NCBI GenBank assembly: GCA_948099385.1
Contig: CANUEZ040000020.1
Coordinates: 9,751,501 to 9,815,500, forward strand
Direction: 5' to 3'
DNA: 64,000 nucleotides
Source of the DNA: Fasciola hepatica
Taxonomy: Eukaryota; Platyhelminthes; Trematoda; Plagiorchiida; Fasciolidae
Shown here: positions 36,540 to 46,979 of the stretch, in pieces
How the letters are laid out: each line of letters starts with the position of its first letter
Position numbering within the stretch: the stretch's first letter is position 1
Notes under the pieces: model-generated
Told to the model about the DNA's origin: nothing
The model's database searches: none
What the model saw: the letters and a program-made list of their open reading frames with translations, nothing else
Position numbers and translations under genes: made by a program

Positions 36540-37340
36540 ACAGTGCAGCAAACGAACTAATCCTGAATAGTACAACGAATCCTGGAGCTTCTTTAGCAAG
36601 ACAGTACTCGTGGACGACGTAATTCGGGATAAGGTATTGGCAGGGGCAGTCTCCTTCTCCACGAGATATAACACATGGAAACTATAACACGAGAGCTCAC
36701 TTATTCATCGTTGTATTTTATCGTTCTTGATTTTCTCGTGTTGCTTTCCGTCGTGCATAAAGTCTACTATGCTCTGGTTGGTGATTATTGAGAAATGTAA
36801 ATCAACTTAATAACGTCGCCCTTTACGAAGAGCCTCAACAATCACGCAAACCATTTTTCTGCGGAATAGTGATACCGTACTGAGGCTGTTAATGTTTCGG
36901 GAGAAGGAGGCAACAAGTCTTCCATTGAATGACAAAACGTCGTCTATAAAAACTCCCGAGCCGTTTGTTTGTGACAAAAAGGGAACGTTAGTATCCACGG
37001 TTGTGGTCATTGGCTGCGTAGGTTCATCACTCGAGTATTTGTATGCAGTCTCGACATGTTCTGAGAAAACGAAGATTTGGCTGAGAACTAACGGGTGAAT
37101 TTTGTTTAAGAATGGAGTATTGTTAGGAAGACGCAAAAAAGCTCCCAAAGCAAGTCGCTAATCAGTTCGAGCATGCTAGGCTGGGTCACAATATTAACCC
37201 CCTTTCCGTAATCGAGCAGTTATCTACAGTCTGGTCCAGATCGGGTCACTAATCAATAATTAATCTGGCATGCGTTTTATCAGCCAAATCAGCCCGATAG
37301 GGCGTGAATCCGACTGGACGCTCAAACTCGGGAATGTTCT
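36540..37340 (-). mobile_element. Ty3/Gypsy LTR retrotransposon, RNase H fragment
   Basis: Minus-strand frame 37148-36807 contains TNGSGVFIDDVLSFNGRLV, then ASFSRNINSLSTVSLFRRKM and VCVIVEALRKGRRY, matching the Gypsy RNase H pattern TDASxxGIGAVLSQ ... FFSRKLxxAExRYSTTEREL ... IVEALKHFRHYL. After a stop it continues with FSIITNQSIVDFM (from TDHRSLVYLM) and ends with ANTLSRI (from ADALSRI) near 36640. Some RT-linked sequence (PVGFTPYRADLADKTHAR) may lie at 37310-37260. No LTRs found; highly decayed. Confidence 0.65.
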
Positions 37341-37639
37341 GTTTTACGCTTTAGATACCGCGTTGGTAATTCCTGTAACCATATTGCCGTTTTTGGTTTG
37401 CTTTACTGCCGTCTCTTGATTTGTCTCTGCGGGCTGGGGCGTAAAGAGCGGTGAGCAGAGGTTTTATGCATGGCCCGTAGATAGAAATCACGGAGTAACG
37501 AGCGTGAGCGTTGCAACGTATTCGTTGCGAACAGTACGCAAACCCGCTGACGATTCGCTGCAACGACCTCTGGTCCCGAGGAGACGGTAAAGTCAGCAGT
37601 CGTTGCAAGCGATCGGAATCAAGCAAAATGTATCTGGGA

Positions 37640-37990
37640 CACCTCATCATCTCAGCACCTTTAACGTACGCACACTCATGCAGACCAGTCAGCAGGTGCG
37701 CCTAACGCTTACAATAGACTCTAGCGATTGATGCCTGCTGAATCTGTGAAACGCGTATCCAGGATTCGAGCAGCGTGATTCAACTAACTGCTCCTGGTAT
37801 CTCATCAAGGTATTTCCTGCGCACTTCAGGAGACGAAGCAGCTAGAGTTGCAGGTCAACGTGGTGTAGGAATGGTCTTGACTGACAAGACTGAAGCTTCT
37901 TTTTTAGACGGGACACTGGTTAATGGTCGTTTATGTTCTGTAAGACTCCAGGGGTTAGTTGGCATTGGTGCTTCCCGCCTTCTAGTTGGG
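37640..37990 (+). mobile_element. RTE-type retrotransposon, 5' endonuclease fragment (plus copy)
   Basis: The sequence STFNVRTLMQTSQQVRLTL (about 37652-37710) is the start of an RTE endonuclease, whose usual form is AFNVRTLxQxGQQxxLxxTL. In another frame, ETRIQDSSSVIQLTAPG and GVGMVLTDKTEA ... NGRLCSVRLQ (to about 37950) continue the domain. Beyond 37948 the homology to the endonuclease stops. Positions 37649-37948 are repeated, inverted and almost identical, at 41114-41413. Confidence 0.75.
37649..37948 (+). repeat. 300-bp inverted repeat, arm 1 (partner 41114-41413)
   Basis: Base-by-base comparison by eye with the complement of 41114-41413 shows equal length, no gap and about two substitutions (near 37657 and 37696). 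It carries the RTE endonuclease start. Confidence 0.85.
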
Positions 37991-38261
37991 GCTCAAGAAA
38001 TGAGGATTGCCGTTGGTTAGAGACGCCGATAAATACGCCCCGTAACCCAATCCAGTGTCACGAGTGCTGTATGGCCTGTCTGTTGACTTCCCGTTCCCCG
38101 TAAACAAGGGGGAAAGCACTCTGGAATATGTACAAAACGTATAAGATAAAAAAAACTAACGAAAAATTTCCTCTTACTGGTTGTAATTCTAATGTTGACT
38201 CATAATCCCCCCTCCTCCGACTTTGTATTTTTTATTGTTTTTGCTTGTTCTCAAGTCGGTG

Positions 38262-38263
<2 letters not shown>

Positions 38264-38313
<50 letters not shown>
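38264..38313. repeat. (AT)n microsatellite
   Basis: About 50 bases of alternating A and T. It directly truncates the minus-strand RTE RT frame, whose last readable codons (ALFGALHRICYI) run into it. Confidence 0.97.
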
Positions 38314-38496
38314 CATATTCTGTGAAGAGCGCCAAATAGCGCTGTTAGGTCAGCTGAATCGAATATGCCTTTCAATTGGAGGAAAACCATCATTGTCGGT
38401 CGACGGTGAATATGACGCGTCCCAAGTAGTTGGTGAAAGGTAAAAATCTAGTCGATGCATCGTCGACCCGTGCAGAATCCGGCCTGTTGTTCGTGG

Positions 38497-39108
38497 GCGT
38501 TCCTCTAGCGAGCCGGTGTCAGACGGCGCAGATAAATCGAGGCTAATACCTTGGCGACTATCAGAATCAAACTGATCCCACGATGACTGCTTCAATCATT
38601 GCACATTTTCCTCTTGAAGATAGATACATTCAGTGACTCGCTCAGTGACAATGGAGTACGTTTCTCTTTCTAAATGTCAAGGATCAAGGTGGTAAGTGGT
38701 TTTATCAAGATATCTTCACCCATTTTGGAAGTTCGTCGGGACCGGCTGGTTTCCCTCGCTTTAGTAGTCGAATGCATGATTCCACTTCTACTTTCGACGG
38801 GGACTCAAGTGATACTCCCCTAGGAATCGGAGTTGTTAATACAGGAGTAACTACATTGGCGCGCGGCCAGCTAAACTACTTCTTGAAGTATCCGGTCCAA
38901 CGGTCGAGCCTTTGCTGTTTGCCATGAATAGGCTCTTCACTTCTGTCGCATATCGTGTCACTGACCGGAGTTCGGCGTCCACCGTTGTTGTGAATAAGTT
39001 GGAGCAGTATTTGACTCCTAACTGAAACAGCTACTGCCATTTCTTCAGCTACATCAATCCACCAATTTTTACGGTCCTTCTTGAGGCTTTACGTAACTTC
39101 CCTTTGTA
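38497..39108 (-). repeat. 612-bp inverted repeat, arm 1 (partner 47234-47845)
   Basis: The complement of this segment matches 47234-47845 with equal length, no gap and no substitution that I could see. It covers the RTE endonuclease-RT linker and the first RT residues, including shared internal stops. Confidence 0.9.
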
Positions 39109-39581
39109 GATTTCTTCGTATCTCATTCATCTTACAGTCCGAGAGCTATCGTTTCTGCTCCATCAGACAGTTATTATTGAGGAGTCCTGTGTTTGTGATG
39201 GACATCAGATCTAGGACCACAGGCAAAACCCGCTGCCACGTGCGTTGTTTGCTGAATATGAGCCCGATGCTTGTCTGCATTACTGTTCGTCGTGGTCCCC
39301 AGTTCATGTGCTAATTTCTGTTCATAATTGGCACGAACTTCTGAATCTGAAAAACGTTGCATGGCTAATGGGGTTTGCGGTTTGTGTCGGTGACTATGGA
39401 GCTGGAGCGAAAACCGCACTGAAACTAACGCTTGGTCCGACTTTACGTAAGTGGACTAGTAGGATCTACAGTTCTGGACAGAACTACACCACCAATAGCT
39501 TATTGCGATACGAATAGTCTGACTCAGAGTACCTATAGCGTTAGGGCGCAATGTTTCTGTGCGACGCGATCTGTGTAATAG

Positions 39582-39589
39582 ACAGGAAT
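39582..39589. repeat. Target-site duplication, left (ACAGGAAT)
   Basis: Eight-base direct repeat matching 40383-40390 and flanking the MITE-like element exactly at the ends of its inverted repeats. Confidence 0.8.
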
Positions 39590-40382
39590 CGTGTCCGGAC
39601 ATTTGGTCGTTGGACATTTAGTCGCTGGACACTTGGTCGTCGGACTTTTGGTCGAATGGACATTTGGATGATTGAATTACACCATATTCATTTAAGTCTG
39701 TCAAATGTCGCGCTCTCAGAAAGTGGGTTAGGCGTAGCCCGTCCACCTGGTCATTCTCGGGATTTATAGTTAACACCTGGTAATCCAGAGTTATAAAGGC
39801 ATACATTGATCACGAATCGGTAAACGAAAGGGCTTGCGCTATGCTGTTATGCAAATGCATCACAGTCAAATTGTTTTGACCCTTTTGACCTCACAACATC
39901 TTCACACCGGAATTCCTAAAGCCGAAGACTTGAAACTATGGTCAGCTGAAATGGTAGTGCAGTCTGCCACGGCACTGTTTGGTGAATCTGGAATTCAAGC
40001 CTTTATCCTTTTTGAGATGATAGACATTTGATCCACTTGACTACCACAGTATGTGAACAAAATGGCTCACCTTAACGATTACATGCGGCAGGCAAAACAG
40101 GGTTCATCACTGGCTTTGTCTTAACCAACCGGTTGCTACTTTTGAGAGACTGAGGTTGGTTTGCGCGATAATGGGAACATTTTACAGGCTGTGACATTTT
40201 GGAGGTACTACATTTCCAGGTTGGAAACCAATAAAAAAAGGTTTGGAAATGGGTCTCTGCTTCTTTCTGAGAGTGTGACATTTGACAGACTTAAGTGAAT
40301 GTAGCGTAATTCAATCATCCAAATGTCTGGCGACCACACGTCCATTCGACCAAGTGTCCGGCGACCAAAAGTCCGGGAGCCT
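39590..40382. mobile_element. 793-bp non-autonomous DNA transposon (MITE-like) with 8-bp target duplication
   Basis: The element is framed by the direct repeat ACAGGAAT (39582-39589 and 40383-40390). Its ends are long inverted repeats: 39590-39723 on the left and 40263-40382 on the right. Each outer half is made of tandem units of about 15 bp with core GGACATTTGGTCG, five on the left (from 39597, 39612, 39627, 39642 and 39658) and four on the right. The inner half (GGATGATTGAATTAC ... AAATGTC ... CTCTCAGAAAG) is single copy. The interior of about 540 bp has no transposase frame. It interrupts an RTE endonuclease: the codons for DNRLFL lie on one side and the rest of the domain on the other. 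An 8-bp duplication suits hAT or Merlin-type elements; the superfamily is not settled. Confidence 0.85.
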
Positions 40383-40390
40383 ACAGGAAT
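40383..40390. repeat. Target-site duplication, right (ACAGGAAT)
   Basis: Right copy of the eight-base duplication. The RTE reading frame resumes straight after it. Confidence 0.8.
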
Positions 40391-40449
40391 AACCGATTGT
40401 CTGCATAAAACTGGAAAAGTCTATCCCCGTTATTTGTATACGGAGCGAG

Positions 40450-40840
40450 TAAGACACGGTGCCAACCTAAAGAGGCTCCTAATGTAGCGGGGAACACTGT
40501 GGCAACAAAACAAGACAAATATCAAACCGATCCGGTCAACAAATCGACAACCACAGACCAGAGGAAAGATGATGAATGCATCGGAAGCGTCCCGAAACAG
40601 ACCAAAAGAGGCACACAGAGTCGCCAGTGAAACTCAGCGGGATCTGAGGCAATCGGTAAGATAGTCCAGGCGAGTGGCTACTGATTAAGCCATCAGCCGA
40701 ACCTACCGAACGGGGATGGCAGGTAAAAGATTCTGCAGGCACCTGGCCAAAACGGAGCGGAAATATGCGGTCAGCCAGGGGATCGATGTTGCAACATTGC
40801 GGGCTGGAAAAGGACCTGTATAAATGATTGTACGTGTTTA
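40450..40840. mobile_element. Insertion of about 390 bp in an RTE endonuclease, type unknown
   Basis: The RTE endonuclease reading on the minus strand stops at about 40850 and resumes at about 40445 with roughly the next expected residues. The intervening sequence has no long frame and no recognised transposon ends; a SINE or small DNA element is possible. Borders are approximate. Confidence 0.45.
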
Positions 40841-41113
40841 ACCGACTAAACTTGTTTGGTTGGTCAAATACAGATGTTCCTCACCCGTCTTACCTTCTTC
40901 GTTACAGTAACGCACTAAGTTTGCCAATTTGTACATTAAATTGCCAGCTAGCACCACAATGCCAGAGCATTTGCTCCTACGAACAAGAGTGGTGAGTTCA
41001 TCATAGAACTCATCTTTCTGTATGCCAGAGCTGCATTCTGGTAAAGAGTATGCCGAGATTACAAACAAACTGTGCTTAACACTACTATCCTTCCGAACGC
41101 CAACTTAACTCTC

Positions 41114-41413
41114 GAGTCTTACAGAACATAAACGACCATTAACCAGTGTCCCGTCTAAAAAAGAAGCTTCAGTCTTGTCAGTCAAGACCATTCCTACACC
41201 ACGTTGACCTGCAACTCTAGCTGCTTCGTCTCCTGAAGTGCGCAGGAAATACCTTGATGAGATACCAGGAGCAGTTAGTTGAATCACGCTGCTCGAATCC
41301 TGGATACGCGTTTCACAGATTCAGCAGGCATCAATCGCTAGAGTCTATTGTAAGCGTTAGGCGCGCCTGCTGACTGGTCTGCATGAGTGTGCGTACGTTA
41401 AAGGAGCTGAGAT
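41114..41413 (-). repeat. 300-bp inverted repeat, arm 2 (partner 37649-37948)
   Basis: Inverted, near-identical copy of the RTE endonuclease start. Outside both borders the two copies differ completely: on the distal side of the minus copy the endonuclease continues, whereas the plus copy runs into unrelated DNA. Confidence 0.85.
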
Positions 41414-41429
41414 TCAGGGATTGACGAGG

Positions 41430-43890
41430 TTGAAAAAATGTGAGTTACAGGTTTGAGAATTATTTATGACACTATTTTACAATGAACCATTGCGAGTATC
41501 GGGCGTGTCATCAGTGGGAGCATTATGGGTAGGTAGAGGCGGTTGAAGACAGGAGACAAAGACTGAACAAAAGGGAGGGATTTCTGAGCAACAGCCCGCT
41601 TATCACTACCCGCGCTTTTCAATGCAATTAGCAGCGTGGTCGTGGTTATCCTTCGCAACGATCAGTGCAGTACGGAATTCTTCGTATTCGTGCAGTTCAT
41701 GGGAGATGGAGGATGGATACTGCTAGGGTGTCCAGCCGCTAACCAGGAGAACGATTGGGGTTTTCATCCAAAGCCTTTCGTTCTGACAAGAACCCGTTCA
41801 CAAGGCAGCGGGAGTGGGTAAATGGAAGCCCAAGTGTTTGGATCAAATACTTTTCCACGGATTTTATCAACCGAGTTACCAGCCTAAGTCGACCGCCCAC
41901 CTGGGGGACCCGAAAACTTCTTCGTCAAGCTTCTGCTCATTGAACTTTGAGGTGTGATTGAGTCTTCGGCTTGAAATAAACTGTCCTGTTTAGCTCGTTG
42001 GGTCGTTTAGGCACGCAGGTCGTCATAGCACGTCAAGGTACAGTCTCGTAGAAAACGGTAAGTAGCCAGTGTGGTTGTTTAGTGATGGAGATGGATTCTG
42101 TGTCGAGCACGCAGCCGTTCACATGACACAGTGCCGCTAATCGACGTATCAGGGTCTGGAAATTCGTATGTGATTTGAACCTGCACGGTGAGTTTAGTGC
42201 CGTTCCGCTAGCTCTCGTGAGAACTCTATTCCGCCCACGATTCATCTTATTTTATTAGCAAGAAACACATCGTTTGTATAGGAAGAAACAACCACAGACA
42301 CCAGTCGTTCCAATGCAAACCAACTGGTTCTTACTGGCGTCAAGTAGCCTGTCTTCTGATTGGTTGATTGGTCACACGACCAGCTACCACTTGACGGGAA
42401 TCCGTTCTTGTCTCATCGATCCGCTACCTTGTTAATTGCGCATCCGCTGGCTCAAGCGCTGACTTGGATTCCGGACAGGAGCTGACATGCCGATTGCTGA
42501 CAAGGCATGGCTGGCTATAGACCATGAGTCAGCATATACCCTCAGTATGAATGTCGGAAAATTCTAGCTACTGTACCCTAGGTTGTTACTTAGCAGTCGC
42601 TGATGGTTACCAGCTGAGCGAGTGCATCAAAATCTGAAGAATTCCCGCTGGAGGAAGTTGATTTAATTGATCTAATGGAACAGGTGAATACAAATTCGCA
42701 TCACAAACGGAAGACAATCACAGGTGAAGATTGAGGGAGAGTTGTCCAGTGTATATAAAAGGTGGCGATTTAAAACTCATTTCTTACCACCTCGCAATTA
42801 ATATCAAAACCTGCAGAGCCATCGCAAACGGGACAGAGGTTCAAGCCTAAAAGAACGACTTGCAAAGCGAAAATCGTCTGACGAGTTTAGTGTCGAACGG
42901 TGCTTATTGATAGAGGAGAATACCAAGCTTATTTTGAGTGGGATGAAAAGCGTGACTGTTATATCTGAATTTATCCGTAAGTTTATCCTCGATTGACCGT
43001 CTTATTGATGGCTATAACCATATCACGGATAAATTACATATTCGTGCGACATAGCGAAGCAGGATTGATGTCGAAGAGAAACAAGCTCAATATGCGATGC
43101 GGGTACAAGAGTATGGTAGCTTCATCTTACGTTTTACATAGATGAAACTAGTTACAACATATCGTGCTCGTGGACACGAGAACGATCGACGAAGGGAGAG
43201 CCGTACATGAGGACTTTGCCATCAAACATAAGTGTAAACCTAAATGTTTATTACTATTTTGCGGCGGGTATGCTATGTTATGAATACCACTGATAATCTT
43301 AGCAGTTTCCTGGAAGTGTTCTTGAAAGTGGTAGCTGAATAGTGAAACACCGATACCGTTTTTATTTTCCACAATACTCCAGTCCACCGACGGACTGATG
43401 AGGTGGTGCTGGCAACCGAACATTGCTCAGTGTCTTCTTCCAGCGCTCCGAAAAGTCTAATCATCAAAAAACTGGTTCGGGATATTGATGCAGTTGTGTA
43501 CACATCCAGTGAACCGGATTTCGCCCGCTTCATGCGCTACATTAGGCAGACAGTTATACTTTTATTGAAACCTCCAAAATGCACTCAGACTTGTGTACGC
43601 GTGTAACGTTCACCACTCCATTACTGGTACCACTCGCTCCCTCCCACTTTGTGCAATTTCGGAGCAAGTGCTCGTTTACTTACGGTTTGTCCGCTACAAA
43701 GCCGAACACTTGGTCTCATCCTCAACCGGTAGTCGTACACTCTCGTCCCTTGCTTCCGAAATTTTCATCTTTCCAATTTGCTTCCCATCTGTAATTTCTC
43801 GGTTGATCTATGCGAAACACAAAAAAGCTGAAATTTTTGCTTCCATGTGACCTGCTAGCTCTCGTCCAAAACTCCTGGTCGGCTGCACTT
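41430..43890. other. Unassigned stretch with a TATA-like site
   Basis: No family could be named in the short frames here (for example plus 41636-41821, minus 42033-42245 and minus 43148-43533). A TATATAAA box lies at 42752-42759 (plus strand), followed by about 80 bases without a frame. It could be the promoter of an LTR or of a small RNA-type transcript, but no LTR partner was found. Confidence 0.35.
42752..42759 (+). promoter_or_regulatory. TATA-like box
   Basis: TATATAAA followed by AAGG in an otherwise mixed-composition region. No coding frame of note follows within 400 bases, so its use is unproven. Confidence 0.3.
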
Positions 43891-43899
43891 GATACCCAC

Positions 43900-46570
43900 A
43901 AGGAATCATACTCGGTCTTGCTCTGCATCTTAAAGTCCTTCGACCAAGTCTGACATGAAGTTCTACTGATGAGATTCTCAACTTTTGGGTTTCTTTCGAC
44001 TCGTATCGTGTTAATGAAGTTTCCTCAGCAGGCGAACCATTTCCGTGCTAGTCGATGGGGTTCTGGAGCAGCCTTTCTCAATGAGTGGTGGTGTTTCCCA
44101 AGGTTCCGTACTTGCGTCCACCCTCTTCTACTCGGATTTGGAAGTGTCACTGGCACCAGATGCAGGCAGCCGTTGCTTTCAAGCTGCTTGACCTCAGAAT
44201 ATGTTGCTTCGGCTGCGGCGATTACTTCTAGATCCATGCCCATTGGTAGTGGGTCGTCGATATTGTGGACGCGTGAGAGTGCGTCTGCTACGGGATTGTG
44301 TGCCCAAGAAACATGTCAAATGTTCATAATAAACTTTGAAACGTAGTCCGAGTGGCGGATCTCGCGTGGTGAATATCACTCAAAAGCTAACTGGAGAGCG
44401 TACTATCGTGGTTTGTGATCCGTAAATACTGAACGTTGGGGCCTCGAGTGTGTGCCAAAAATGTCGGATGCCCAAATAAATTCCCAGTAGTTCTCTGCCA
44501 AATGTACTTTATCGGGATTCCACAGGTTGGGGACGCTTAGAGGAGGAAACTATTGATTGCCATGATTTATTGACGAGTTGCTGCAACACTGCTTCAGCAG
44601 CGGTGTCTGAAGCGTCTGTCCTAATGATGGTAAACCGAAAAATTGGCATGTGCAAGGAGTGCTATGTTAGCGATAGCTTCCTTGATGAAAGTAAAAGCTG
44701 TCTGTGCCGTATTGGGAAATGTAAATTCCCACTGACTTCCACGTAGGTCTGTGAGGAGTTGCATTTTTTCGGCGCAGTGGGGGATAAACCGGTGATAGAA
44801 GTTAACCAAGCCAGATAATTGGTGCAACTGCCGATAAGAGTGAGGTTCAGTATAGTCACGAATTGCGGCAACCTTGTCTGGCAGAAGCTGTATCCCCGAG
44901 GCTGAAATGTTGTGGTGGACCTACCCACTTCAAATTCGGCCGGGGTTTTTGGTTACACCGTGCCTGCTGAGGCACTGGAAAAGGGTATGCACGCGTGCCA
45001 TGTGCTCCTTTTTCCCGAAGGACTTGCAACAAAAAATGTCACCCAAATACACGTAAACACTTTTCAAACCACGTGTTTCTTCATGCATGAAGATTTGAAT
45101 GGTTCGGGATGCATTGTTGGCCTAAGCAGCAAGTGCAAAACTCGAATTGTCCGAATGGAGTTGTGACAGCGGTTTTAAGGTTGTCGTTCTCTGCTGCTGA
45201 GATTTTGTGATAGGCTCTGATTAGGTCGATGCGGTCGAAAATAGAACAACCAAGCGGAGAAGTTAGATATTGGGTGTGTGGAATGGGGTATCTATCTGGG
45301 GTCGTAGCTTGATTACAGGGACGCCGGTCGGCGTTAGGTTTAGAAACCACATGAAGAGGCGAGGCCCAAGGGCTACTGGACACATGTATTATGCCTAATT
45401 GCAGCATTTGTTTGAATTCGGCCTGTGCTACGCGGAGCTTGTCTGGTGCCAAACTACGAGGTCGGCTAAAAGCTGGGGATCCTTTAGTGACGATGTGGTA
45501 GGTGACGTTAGTGGTCACCAGGGAGGGGGCCCAGATTGCCTTAGCATTGTCGGGTGAACTCGAAGGATTTTTGTGTAGGTGTGTTTGGCCTGAGTTTCTG
45601 TGAATAGGGACGTGGTTTGACTCACCGAGGAATACGAACTGGTTACGGAAAGAGGTCTGTCGGTCGACAACTCTCCGGCATCAAGCGTCAGCCAGTGGGT
45701 CGAACTAGTCAGGAAAATCGATATCCAGTATGAGACAGGGAAAATCTGCTACTATAAACATCCAGCGGAAAGTGCGACGTAGGCCTAAGTTGAGCGTTAT
45801 GGACTTGAGACCGTAAGTAGCAATAAGAGTGCCGTTGGCGGCACGTAATTTTTAGGTTGATGGAAAGGTTGCATGACCTAGTTCTTTTGGAATGACGCTA
45901 CCTGCTGCACCAGTGTCAATTAGGAACAAATTATTGAAGCAATCTCGAACTTGAAACAGACGACTACTATTATGGTTGCCGACCGCTTTATTCGTCGGAA
46001 AGCGTCGGGATATTAGTTTCCCTGTTTAGCACCTGGGAAGGTGCAACCGGCTTTGCGGCGCCGGGCCTTCCTCCCGATCCATTTGTGATATTTGCAGCAC
46101 CCTGATCAAAGTGGAGTACAAGAGCGATCAGGGGGAGAGCTTCTGAGACATTCACATCGGTCAAAGTTGTGATAAGGTTTAGAGCCTCTACGGTGAGAAC
46201 AGCTAGGGGTGGAAAAACGTCTAGAAGCACGCTCAAAAGCAGTAATCATGGAGTCTTCAGATTGTATTCCTACACTGGAAGTAGTGATCGGGTGGCTACT
46301 CGAGTTAGAGTGGTAATTTGTGGATGGTACCGTTCCATAATACCATCCGCTAGTTTACCTGCCTCTGGGAGGTTTAGATGACTGGAAACCTCGAGTACCA
46401 TTTGAATGTTTCTTGGTAGCCATTGCACCGATAACTCTTTGAGGACCGTTTTCCTCGAGAAGTCGTCCTGCCGGCTGCTGCATTTCTACCAGTAATGCAG
46501 AGGAAGTTTTACTACCTAACTCTGTCCCTTGGATAAGCCGCTTCATTCTAGACGATTCTAGCGGCAAAAG
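43900..46570 (-). mobile_element. Ty3/Gypsy LTR retrotransposon, gag-pol remnant
   Basis: Minus-strand order. Gag remnant at 46567-46240 (MKRLIQGTELGSKTSSALL, matching the gag LxxLLxxxELGDxKPSxLL pattern) and 46236-45988. Aspartic protease FLIDTGAAGSVIP at about 45935-45895. RT in 45518-45081: KGSPAFSRPRSLAPDKL, GIIHVSSSPWASPLHVVSK, RPCNQATTPDRYPIPH, FDRIDLIRAYHKI and TPFGQFEFC, the full Gypsy RT start. Then VYVYLGDIF (about 45055-45030), where YLDD has become YLGD. LPDKVAAIRDYTEPHSYRQL and HQLSGLVNFYHRFIPH lead to RNase H (RTDASDTAAEAVLQQL, about 44630-44580; ADALSRVHNIDDPLP near 44290-44250). No integrase and no LTR was recognised. Frames are broken, so it is dead. Confidence 0.8.
45081..45518 (-). 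pseudogene. Ty3/Gypsy reverse transcriptase, N-terminal half
   Basis: 145 open codons with the conserved start of Gypsy RT, including the motif A aspartate in FDRIDLIRAYHKI. It lacks the downstream YLDD, which sits mutated (YLGD) in the following frame. Confidence 0.8.
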
Positions 46571-46979
46571 ACGAGATTATCGCTTCTTTCACGGCAGTCT
46601 AAGAACAACCATCGAAAATGACGTCACTTATCTGAGCGGTAACGTCACGGGGTAACGGCCAATAGACTATGAGTAACAAGTACATTCGCTTGTGATCCTA
46701 CTTGTTTCGAACTCCGCTTCCAGCGTGCAAAACCAGAGTTGAGGGTCATCAATGAAAAATTCAAGGACGGGTAATGCGAGTGTAAAAACACAGTTCTGGG
46801 TCAGGCTCACGGTCGTTTCTAGTCACAGCTACAGTGGTGTATTTATCGTAAAACGATGTATAAAGGTGAATCAATTTACGGTAAAAAACGGTAAGGTGAC
46901 ACTTCTGATAGTGCTATATGATACATATAAACCGAGAGTATTGTAAAAGTGTTGGTTATTCACGTTTCTATGGCGAAAC

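Larger units (their letters stand above)
38314..39589 (-). mobile_element. RTE-type retrotransposon, endonuclease end, linker and RT start (minus copy)
   Basis: This is the downstream part of the same minus-strand RTE copy whose endonuclease lies at 40391-41413; the two are split by the DNA element at 39590-40382. Minus-strand order: KSDQALVSVRFSLQLHSHRH (endonuclease end, SDH replaced by SDQ, about 39430-39380), then FSDSEVRANYEQKLAHELG (39350-39295), VAEEMAVAVSVRSQILLQLI (about 39050-38990), RLDRWTGYFKK (about 38910-38880), and CIRLLKRGKPAGPDELPKW (about 38770-38715). The RT start is QAGFCTGRRCID-IFTFHQLL (about 38485-38425), followed by TMMVFLQLKGIFDSADL (about 38400-38350), where the motif A aspartate has become glutamine. 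It is cut off at the (AT)n tract. Confidence 0.8.
40391..41430 (-). mobile_element. RTE-type retrotransposon, endonuclease part (minus copy)
   Basis: On the minus strand from 41420: LSAFNVRTLMQTSQQ-like start, ETRIQDSSSVIQLTAPG, then AGQRGVGMVLTDKTEA and NGRLCSVRLES in one frame (41287-41105). After a short break comes LFVISAYSLPECSSGIQKD and GIVVLAGNLMYKLANL (41068-40838), where the usual LAGDMNAQVG has lost its aspartate-asparagine pair. The frame is then lost for about 400 bases (see 40450-40840) and resumes at YTNNGDRLFQFYADNRLFL (about 40445-40391), the NRTDNGDRLLQLCSDNRLFL block. The MITE-like element follows. Dead copy. Confidence 0.75.

Noticed and set aside
36191..36540. Frames with long Ile-Tyr runs
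   Set aside because: Translation of an (AT)n microsatellite, as also at 38192-38443, 55324-55614 and 62090-62625.
37360..37648. Possible coding sequence upstream of the RTE endonuclease fragment
   Set aside because: No motif; most likely RTE 5' untranslated sequence or unrelated DNA.
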